Assembly: GCA_045635765.1 (NCBI GenBank)
Contig: JAZTWH010000010.1
Location: 1 to 5,785 of the forward strand
Length of the DNA: 5,785 bases
Direction: 5' to 3'
Origin: RGIG995 sp045635765
GTDB taxonomy: Bacteria; Bacillota; Clostridia; Oscillospirales; UBA644
Shown: positions 1 to 4,730 of the stretch, one piece after another
Numbering within the stretch: position 1 is the first letter of the stretch
How the letters are laid out: each line of letters starts with the position of its first letter
Translations under genes and position numbers: made by a program
Notes under the pieces: generated by a model
Database searches by the model: none
What the model saw: the letters and a program-made list of their open reading frames with translations, nothing else
What the model was told of the DNA's origin: nothing

Positions 1-1030
1 AGAGAAGAAACAATTTTACCGATAAGTACCCGAGCACTCCGCAGCCGGGAAAGGTAAGGACCCAAGCCAGTACCATTTGTCCCGCGACACTCCAATTCAC
101 GGATCGCATCCGGACCGACGCGCCGGCCCCCATAAGAGCCGTAGTTTTAACGTGGGTCGTGCTGACAGGCAACCCATAGAGCGTACAAAATCCAAGGCTT
201 ATTGCAGATGCAACGTCGGCGGCGACTCCTTGATAGCCTTCGGTTTTCAGCATCTTCATTCCTACGGCTCGGATAATCCGGCCACCACCCAAGCAGGTAC
301 CCAGGGATAAAACGCCGGAGCAGAGAAGAACCATCCATACGGGAATGGTCTCGGGGGGTGCCATATTCCCTGCGGCGGCAACGGAGAGCAAGAGCACGCC
401 GATAAATTTTTGACCGTCCTGGGATCCGTGAAGAAAGGCATTGACGGCTCCACCCAAAATTTCCGCATTTCGGAACCATTTTTCGGAGGACCGGCGGTTC
501 TTCTTTTTAAAAAACAAGAAAATAGATCGAACCACGATCCATCCCAAACAAAACCCGAGAAGGACGGAAAGTCCCAGTCCCCATAACACACGGCTCCAAA
601 CAGAAAACCGAATCCCGTCTCCCCCGTTGAGGGCAATGGCGGCCCCCGTTATTCCGGCGATCAGGGCGTGGCTTTCGCTGGTAGGAATTCCGAAGAACCA
701 CGCTCCGGCGGCCCAGACCACCACGGCAACCATGGCGGCACAAAGAGCAAGGCGGGAAACCTCCGGGTCCCGTCCAAAATCCACCATAGAGTACACGGTA
801 TCTGTCACGGAGCGATTGACGGACACCGTAACGATCAATCCTAAAAAATTAAAGACGGCAGCCATGGCGACGGCAGAGCCGGGAGACAGTGCCCTTGTGG
901 CAACACAAGACGAGATGGCATTGGGAGCGTCAGTCCAGCCGTTGACGAAGATCACTCCCAGGGTGAGAACCGTCAACAGTGTCAGAGGCCAGGATGAAAA
1001 AACCGTCATGAGCCAAGAAACAAAAGTCAT
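1..1030 (-). CDS. PiT-family inorganic phosphate transporter, 3' end cut by the window
   Basis: Integral membrane permease of the PiT (PHO4) family, which brings in inorganic phosphate (often as metal-phosphate) using an ion gradient. The reading frame is open from ATG at 1030 to the window edge, giving 343 residues, close to the full length of bacterial PiT proteins, so few residues should be missing. Both halves of the family's internal duplication are visible: GWTDAPNAI at about residues 31-39 and HGSQDGQK at 201-208, plus the paired IPTSESHA (115-122) and PVSTTH (288-293) loops. Several hydrophobic stretches separate them, with a basic cytoplasmic loop (KKKNRR, about 175-180). The second-half signature reads SQDGQK rather than the SNDAQK of E. 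coli Pit; from memory of the family this is a common Gram-positive variant. The start is set by GAGGAGGG (plus coordinates 1036-1043), five bases from the ATG; the later Met8 has no such site. Many PiT genes pair with a PhoU-like DUF47 gene, which would have to lie outside the window. Confidence 0.95.
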   Translation of the reverse strand, partial: MTFVSWLMTVFSSWPLTLLTVLTLGVIFVNGWTDAPNAISSCVATRALSPGSAVAMAAVFNFLGLIVTVSVNRSVTDTVYSMVDFGRDPEVSRLALCAAMVAVVVWAAGAWFFGIPTSESHALIAGITGAAIALNGGDGIRFSVWSRVLWGLGLSVLLGFCLGWIVVRSIFLFFKKKNRRSSEKWFRNAEILGGAVNAFLHGSQDGQKFIGVLLLSVAAAGNMAPPETIPVWMVLLCSGVLSLGTCLGGGRIIRAVGMKMLKTEGYQGVAADVASAISLGFCTLYGLPVSTTHVKTTALMGAGASVRMRSVNWSVAGQMVLAWVLTFPGCGVLGYLSVKLFLL

Positions 1031-1131
1031 AAAATCCCTCCTCTACAAAATATGGTATAAGTAAAAAAAGATTCGTAAAAGAGGGGCACTTTCCCCATTA
1101 AAATTTCTTTGTGACATTTTCGTGAACCCCC

Positions 1132-1160
1132 TTGACATCCGTAAGGAATCGTGCTATAAT
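1132..1160 (+). promoter_or_regulatory. Consensus sigma-A promoter for tRNA-Asn
   Basis: TTGACA at 1132-1137 and TATAAT at 1155-1160 are separated by exactly 17 bases. TG at 1152-1153, one base before the -10, makes it an extended -10 promoter. Transcription would start near 1167, about 17 bases before the mature tRNA 5' end. A perfect promoter is expected for a stable RNA gene. No comparably good promoter is visible on the minus strand for the divergent phosphate transporter. Confidence 0.87.
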
Positions 1161-1183
1161 ATCCAAGTAACAAAACCAAACAT

Positions 1184-1259
1184 TCCTCCTTAGCTCAGTT
1201 GGTAGAGCCCGCGGCTGTTAACCGCGTTGTCGTTGGTTCGAGTCCGACAGGGGGAGCCA
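1184..1259 (+). tRNA. tRNA-Asn (anticodon GTT)
   Basis: A complete 76-nt cloverleaf can be folded by eye. The acceptor stem pairs 1184-1190 (TCCTCCT) with 1249-1255 (AGGGGGA), with one T-G wobble. The D stem is 1193-1196 with 1205-1208. The anticodon stem is CGCGG/CCGCG (1210-1214 with 1222-1226), with GTT at 1217-1219. The T stem is 1232-1236 with 1244-1248 around the loop TTCGAGT. The discriminator is G1256, as usual for tRNA-Asn, and CCA is encoded at 1257-1259. It stands as a single tRNA gene with its own promoter. It reads AAC directly and AAT by wobble. Confidence 0.98.
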
Positions 1260-1285
1260 CAGCGGTGCAACATTATGCACCACGA

Positions 1286-1324
1286 CACGAAAGTCCTTGT
1301 TTTACAAGGACTTTCGTGCTTTTC
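1286..1324 (+). terminator. Perfect 15-bp hairpin after tRNA-Asn, likely terminator
   Basis: Positions 1286-1300 (CACGAAAGTCCTTGT) are exactly complementary to 1304-1318, with a TTT loop, followed by CTTTTC. The stem is long and perfect but the T tract has only four Ts, so termination may be incomplete. A smaller hairpin, GGTGCA/TGCACC (1264-1269 with 1276-1281), lies between it and the tRNA and may help define the 3' trailer for processing. Confidence 0.65.
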
Positions 1325-1382
1325 GGGAGAAATAAAACAACCATTATTATTTATAAAATTACACAACGGTTTTTTTGCACCA

Positions 1383-1411
1383 TTGGGTATTGTTTTTTTT
1401 GAACATTATAC
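1383..1411 (+). promoter_or_regulatory. Possible promoter of ridA
   Basis: TTGGGT (1383-1388) and TTATAC (1406-1411) are 17 bases apart in an AT-rich stretch about 40-65 bases before the ridA start. Both hexamers depart from consensus. It is the best candidate I see between the tRNA hairpin and ridA. Leaky read-through from the strong tRNA promoter is another possible source of ridA transcription. Confidence 0.3.
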
Positions 1412-1449
1412 CTTTTAACTTAGAAATTTATTGGTACGTGGAGGAAACT

Positions 1450-1827
1450 ATGAGCGAAAAAATTTTTACCCCGGATGCACCTGCTGCCATTGGGCCTTAT
1501 TCCCAAGCGATTAAGGTTGGAAATTTTGTGTTCACTTCAGGACAGATCCCTCTGGATCCCGGAAGCGGAACCCTCAGCGGAACGACGATCTCAGAGCAGA
1601 CGGAACAGGTTATGAAGAACCTGGGAGCAATTTTGGCGGAAGCAGGCTTGGATTTTGAAAACGTAGTGAAAACCACCTGTTTCTTGTCTGACATGAATGA
1701 TTTTGCCGCATTTAACGAGATTTACGGAAAATACATCACCTCTGCACCGGCTCGCAGCTGCGTTGCCGTGAAGGCACTTCCCAAGGGAGCGTTGGTGGAA
1801 GTCGAAGCGGTTGCCGTTTCGGAGTAA
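1450..1827 (+). CDS. ridA: RidA (YjgF/YER057c/UK114) 2-iminobutanoate/2-iminopropanoate deaminase
   Basis: Small cytoplasmic enzyme, a homotrimer in characterised members, that hydrolyses reactive enamine/imine intermediates (such as 2-aminoacrylate released by PLP-dependent dehydratases) to 2-oxo acids and ammonia, protecting PLP enzymes. The 125-residue length is typical. Family landmarks are present: the opening APAAIGPYSQAI (residues 10-21), the SGQIP strand (30-34), and the C-terminal ARSCVAVKALPKGALVEVEA segment. Arg102 and Glu117 line up with E. coli RidA Arg105 and Glu120, the substrate-carboxylate-binding and catalytic-site residues. The frame is open further upstream to an ATG at 1375, but the start at 1450 is preferred: it matches the family N-terminus (MSEKIFTPDAP) and has GGAGG at 1440-1444, five bases before it. 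It stands alone between the tRNA and two terminators, so it is probably monocistronic. Confidence 0.97.
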   Translation: MSEKIFTPDAPAAIGPYSQAIKVGNFVFTSGQIPLDPGSGTLSGTTISEQTEQVMKNLGAILAEAGLDFENVVKTTCFLSDMNDFAAFNEIYGKYITSAPARSCVAVKALPKGALVEVEAVAVSE

Positions 1828-1847
1828 AGCAATCACAAAAAAGTTTT

Positions 1848-1882
1848 ACGGGGTACACTTTTTAAAGGTGTGCCCCGTTTTT
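1848..1882 (+). terminator. Intrinsic terminator of ridA
   Basis: ACGGGGTACAC (1848-1858) pairs with GTGTGCCCCGT (1868-1878) over 11 bp with one T-G wobble, followed by a T tract (1878-1882). It begins 20 bases after the ridA stop codon. Confidence 0.9.
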
Positions 1883-1959
1883 GAAATACTGCGATTACGT
1901 TATCATCAACACGATTGAAATCTGCGGCACATGGAGACAGGAAGCAAAAACCGAGGACG

Positions 1960-1998
1960 GCGAGGCACCTTAATTACAGGTGCCTCGCTTTCATTTTT
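1960..1998 (+). terminator. Second intrinsic terminator downstream of ridA
   Basis: GCGAGGCACCT (1960-1970) pairs perfectly with AGGTGCCTCGC (1978-1988) around a 7-base loop and is followed by TTTCATTTTT (1989-1998). It lies about 80 bases after the first ridA terminator. It may serve as a backup, or it may end a short transcript of its own from 1883-1960, but I see no convincing promoter or gene there. Confidence 0.8.
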
Positions 1999-2064
1999 CG
2001 TCTCCATTCAGTTTGCCAGAAAATACTAAATACGGAGTGATAAACCCATAATTGATACCATATA

Positions 2065-2080
2065 TTGTGTTTTGTCACAA
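2065..2080. promoter_or_regulatory. Inverted repeat upstream of the pfl promoter, possible operator
   Basis: TTGTG (2065-2069) and CACAA (2076-2080) form an inverted repeat with a 6-base spacer, 19 bases before the -35 box and about 55-70 bases upstream of the expected transcript start. The half-sites resemble those of Rex (TTGTGA...TCACAA) and Crp/Fnr-type regulators (TGTGA...TCACA). However, the spacing is two bases shorter than the standard site of either family, so no factor is assigned. pfl operons are often redox- or oxygen-controlled, which makes the position reasonable. Confidence 0.27.
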
Positions 2081-2099
2081 AAATATAACAACTAAACCC

Positions 2100-2128
2100 T
2101 TGACAAAAAAGAAAATGTATTGTATAAT
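2100..2128 (+). promoter_or_regulatory. Consensus sigma-A promoter of the riboswitch-pflBA operon
   Basis: TTGACA (2100-2105) and TATAAT (2123-2128) are exactly 17 bases apart. Transcription should begin near 2135, just before the first stem of the riboswitch aptamer. A perfect promoter fits a leader in which the decision is made afterwards by transcription attenuation. Confidence 0.92.
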
Positions 2129-2136
2129 AAAATTGC

Positions 2137-2208
2137 TCTTTTACATGACTGACGGAGTGCGGAGTACCGCAAGGGAGTGTAGAAGAATCGTAAGCCGACC
2201 GTCTGGGC
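2137..2208 (+). ncRNA. ZTP riboswitch (pfl motif) aptamer
   Basis: This is the aptamer that binds ZTP or ZMP (AICAR), purine intermediates that build up when 10-formyl-tetrahydrofolate is scarce. Two conserved blocks are nearly identical to the known Fusobacterium ulcerans aptamer as I recall it: GACTGACGGA (2147-2156) and GCCGACCGTCTGGGC (2194-2208). The folds can be built. P1 pairs TCTTTTACA (2137-2145) with TGTAGAAGA (2178-2186), with one G-U. P2 pairs TGCGG (2158-2162) with CCGCA (2167-2171) around a 4-base loop. P3 closes as GCC/GGC around the conserved loop, and CCGTC in that loop (2199-2203) can pair with GACGG (2151-2155) as the characteristic pseudoknot. The motif was first named for its occurrence upstream of pfl genes, as here. 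Ligand binding should turn expression on. Confidence 0.94.
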
Positions 2209-2243
2209 AATTCTTTTCGGGGAAAAAGGATTGCCTCTTTTTT
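2206..2243 (+). terminator. Riboswitch-controlled intrinsic terminator (expression platform)
   Basis: GGCAATTCTTTT (2206-2217) pairs with AAAAGGATTGCC (2224-2235) over 12 bp with one G-U wobble and a 6-base loop. TCTTTTTT follows (2236-2243). The first three bases, GGC at 2206-2208, are also the 3' strand of aptamer stem P3, so the two structures exclude each other. With ZTP bound, P3 holds and transcription continues into pflB; without ligand, the terminator forms. Confidence 0.91.
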
Positions 2244-2280
2244 ATCCCGGGCATAATCCATCGATGAAGGAGAACAAAAA

Positions 2281-4512
2281 ATGAATCACGAAAATTGGAA
2301 TGGATTCAAACAAGGCGTTTGGCAAAAGGAAATCAACGTCCGGGACTTTATACAAACCAACTATACGGAATATTTCGGCGACTCCAACTTCCTGTCCGGC
2401 CCTACGCAACGGACCCGGGAGCTGATGGACAAGATTGAGGCCCTCTTTGCAATGGAACGCAAACAGGGCGGTGTTTTGGATATTGATACAGAAACGGTTT
2501 CCTCTCTTACGGCCTATGCCCCTGGATACGTTGATCGGGAAAAGGAACTAATTGTGGGGATGCAGACCGACCAGCCTCTGAAGCGGGGGGTCAACCCCTT
2601 TGGCGGCATGCGGATGTGTAAAAATGCCTGTGAGGCCTACGGCTATACCCTGGGTGAAAACGTACAAAATCAATTTAAATTTCGAACGACCCATAACGAC
2701 GGAGTGTTCCGGGCCTATTCCGAAGAAATGCGTAAGGCCCGCAAATGCCACGTGATTACCGGCCTTCCCGACGCCTACGGACGGGGGCGAATCATCGGAG
2801 ATTACCGCAGGGTTGCGTTGTACGGAGTGGACCGGCTGATCGAAGAAAAACAGAAGGATAAATCGGATTTCGGCTCCATTGACTTCAGCACCGAACAGGT
2901 CCGCCTGAATGAAGAATTATATCAGCAAATTGCTTTCCTTGGTCATCTGAAAGAAATGGCCGCCATGTACGGCTTTGATCTCAGCGGCCCTGCATCCAAT
3001 GCAAAGGAAGCCATTCAGTGGACGTATTTTGCCTATCTTGCAGCAATCAAAGAACAAAACGGTGCGGCAATGTCTTTGGGCCGGGTCAGCACCTTTTTCG
3101 ATATTTACATCGAACGGGACCTGAAAGCCGGGACTCTGACCGAAGAAACGGCACAGGAGTTGATAGATGATTTTGTTATGAAGCTTCGCATTGCCCGGCA
3201 TTTGCGAACCCCCGAATACAATGAACTCTTCGGGGGTGACCCCATGTGGATCACCGAGGCGGTTGGAGGAATGGGAGAGGACGGACGCACCTTGGTTTCC
3301 AAAAATAGCTTCCGAATTCTGAACACCCTCTACACCTTGGGCCCTTCTCCGGAACCCAATTTGACGGTTCTCTGGTCTCAGGATCTTCCCGAAGGATTTA
3401 AAAAATTCTGTGCAAAGGTCTCTTCGGATACGGACTCCATCCAATATGAAAGCGACGATTTGATGCGTCCCCGTTACGGCGATGACTACGCCATTGCCTG
3501 CTGCGTTTCCGCCATGAAGGTGGGGAAACAAATGCAATTTTTCGGTGCCCGCTGCAACCTTGCAAAGCTATTGCTGATTGCATTGAACGGCGGCTACGAT
3601 ACCGACAGCAAAATGGCAATTGGCCCCCAAATGTCGGTTTTGGAGGGGGAAAAACTGGATTACGAACAGGTGATGAAGCGATTTGACATCTATATTCAAT
3701 GGCTGTCCCGGCTTTACGTGAACACCATGAACGTGATTCACTATATGCACGATAAGTACGCCTATGAAAAAATTCAGATGGCCCTCCACGATACGAAGGT
3801 AGAACGGCTGATGGCCTTCGGCATTGCCGGTCTTTCGGTGGTTGCGGACTCTCTGAGTGCCATCAAATACGCCAACGTCACTCCCATCAAGGACGAAAGC
3901 GGCCATATCGTATCCTTTGAAACCATCGGAACCTTCCCCAAATACGGAAACGACGATGATCGGGTGGACCTGATTGCCAAAGAAATGACCCACAAGGTTA
4001 TTACGGAGCTTCGGAAGACTCCCACCTACCGCAATGCCATTCACACCCTTTCGGTCCTGACCATCACCTCCAATGTAATGTATGGGAAAAATACGGGAGC
4101 AACCCCCGACGGACGGGCTGCGGGAGCCGCCTTCGCCCCCGGTGCAAACCCCATGCACAATCGAGAGGAAAACGGTGCTCTGGCTTCCCTGAACTCGGTG
4201 GCAAAAATCAGCTATGACGATTGCCGTGACGGGATTTCCAACACCTTTTCCATTACCCCGGAGGCCTTGGGCAGAAATGAAAAAGAACGGGCTGCAAATC
4301 TGGTCTCCATCTTGGACGGATACTTCGGAAAAGGGGCTCATCATATCAACGTAAACGTCTTAAATCGGGAAACGCTGATGAAAGCCTATGAAAATCCCGA
4401 CGCATTTCCAAACCTGACTATCCGGGTCTCGGGCTATGCGGTAAACTTCCACAAGCTTTCCAAGGAACAGCAGCGGGAAGTTATCAGCCGCACCTTCCAC
4501 GAGGCACTGTAA
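2281..4512 (+). CDS. pflB: Pyruvate formate-lyase (formate C-acetyltransferase)
   Basis: Cytoplasmic glycyl-radical enzyme that converts pyruvate and CoA into acetyl-CoA and formate under anaerobic conditions. The 743-residue length is near that of E. coli PflB (about 760). The adjacent catalytic cysteines are in YAIACCVSAMK (Cys407-Cys408). The pair, rather than a single Cys, separates true PFL from glycerol and diol dehydratase relatives. The glycine-radical domain near the C-terminus carries TPDGR (608-612) and RVSGYAV, with Gly718 as the radical site 25 residues from the end. GLPDAYGRGRIIGDYRR in the N-terminal half is also PFL-specific. AAGGAG (2267-2272) lies eight bases before the ATG. 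It is the first gene after the ZTP riboswitch, so it should be expressed when one-carbon units are short, with its formate going to formyl-THF synthesis. A TdcE-like 2-ketobutyrate activity cannot be excluded from sequence. Oxygen would cleave the protein at Gly718. Confidence 0.97.
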   Translation: MNHENWNGFKQGVWQKEINVRDFIQTNYTEYFGDSNFLSGPTQRTRELMDKIEALFAMERKQGGVLDIDTETVSSLTAYAPGYVDREKELIVGMQTDQPLKRGVNPFGGMRMCKNACEAYGYTLGENVQNQFKFRTTHNDGVFRAYSEEMRKARKCHVITGLPDAYGRGRIIGDYRRVALYGVDRLIEEKQKDKSDFGSIDFSTEQVRLNEELYQQIAFLGHLKEMAAMYGFDLSGPASNAKEAIQWTYFAYLAAIKEQNGAAMSLGRVSTFFDIYIERDLKAGTLTEETAQELIDDFVMKLRIARHLRTPEYNELFGGDPMWITEAVGGMGEDGRTLVSKNSFRILNTLYTLGPSPEPNLTVLWSQDLPEGFKKFCAKVSSDTDSIQYESDDLMRPRYGDDYAIACCVSAMKVGKQMQFFGARCNLAKLLLIALNGGYDTDSKMAIGPQMSVLEGEKLDYEQVMKRFDIYIQWLSRLYVNTMNVIHYMHDKYAYEKIQMALHDTKVERLMAFGIAGLSVVADSLSAIKYANVTPIKDESGHIVSFETIGTFPKYGNDDDRVDLIAKEMTHKVITELRKTPTYRNAIHTLSVLTITSNVMYGKNTGATPDGRAAGAAFAPGANPMHNREENGALASLNSVAKISYDDCRDGISNTFSITPEALGRNEKERAANLVSILDGYFGKGAHHINVNVLNRETLMKAYENPDAFPNLTIRVSGYAVNFHKLSKEQQREVISRTFHEAL

Positions 4513-4514
4513 CC

Positions 4515-4730
4515 ATGGGAACGATTTACTCCTGCCGGGGCGCAGAAACAATGGATAAGGATTCCTCCAGCCGAGGCTCCGAAGCCATGGGAAAGGATTC
4601 CTCCGGCCGGGGTTCAGGAACTATGGGCAAGGATCCCTCCGGCCGGGGCTCAGAAACTATGGACAAGGATCCCTCCGGCCGGAACTCCGAAGCCATGGGC
4701 AAGGTTCACTCCATTCAGACCTTGGGAACT
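4515..4730 (+). repeat. 36-bp in-frame tandem repeat array at the 5' end of pflA
   Basis: Six head-to-tail 36-bp units start at 4515, 4551, 4587, 4623, 4659 and 4695. The consensus begins ATGGGCAAGGATCCCTCC, followed by a GGCCGGGGCTCAGAAACT-like half. Units 3 and 4 match at 32 of 36 positions, units 4 and 5 at 30, units 2 and 3 at 27, units 1 and 4 at 27. Unit 6 is the ordinary PflA N-terminal coding sequence: its first 18 bases match unit 4 at 16 positions, its second half at only 9. All units are exactly 36 bp, with no frameshift or stop, so changes in copy number would lengthen or shorten the protein by 12 residues. Units 3, 4 and 5 also contain the 8-bp palindrome CCGGCCGG (4603-4610, 4639-4646, 4675-4682). 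Confidence 0.97.

Noticed and set aside
147..743. Other minus-strand open frames overlapping the transporter
   Set aside because: They are in the wrong frames; only the frame starting at 1030 gives continuous PiT signatures to the window edge.
441..1064. Long plus-strand open frame (207 codons) opposite the first gene
   Set aside because: It is the antisense shadow of the PiT transporter; its product is a low-complexity Pro/Thr/Arg-rich sequence without family features, and it has no ribosome-binding site.
1375..1449. Upstream ATG extending ridA by 25 residues
   Set aside because: The extension is hydrophobic and unlike the family, there is no ribosome-binding site, and the start at 1450 has GGAGG and the standard RidA N-terminus.
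2137..2208. THF or purine riboswitch instead of ZTP
   Set aside because: The conserved blocks and the P1/P2/P3-pseudoknot layout match the ZTP (pfl) motif, and the key core sequences of THF and purine aptamers are absent.
1974..2267. Open frames on both strands across the ridA-pflB intergenic region
   Set aside because: They run through the promoter, the ZTP aptamer and the terminator, whose structure fully explains the sequence; no ribosome-binding site supports them.
2917..4344. Minus-strand open frames of 206 and 258 codons inside pflB
   Set aside because: They are antisense shadows of a highly conserved PFL gene; products are His/Val/Gly-rich with no recognisable domain.
2281..4512. Glycerol or diol dehydratase glycyl-radical enzyme
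   Set aside because: The Cys407-Cys408 pair, the RVSGYAV radical loop and the adjacent pflA fit PFL; the dehydratases have a single catalytic Cys in a different context.
4515..4730. 36-bp repeats as a CRISPR array
   Set aside because: The units are contiguous with no spacers, are coding and in frame, and there are no cas genes; 36 bp is a coincidence of unit length.
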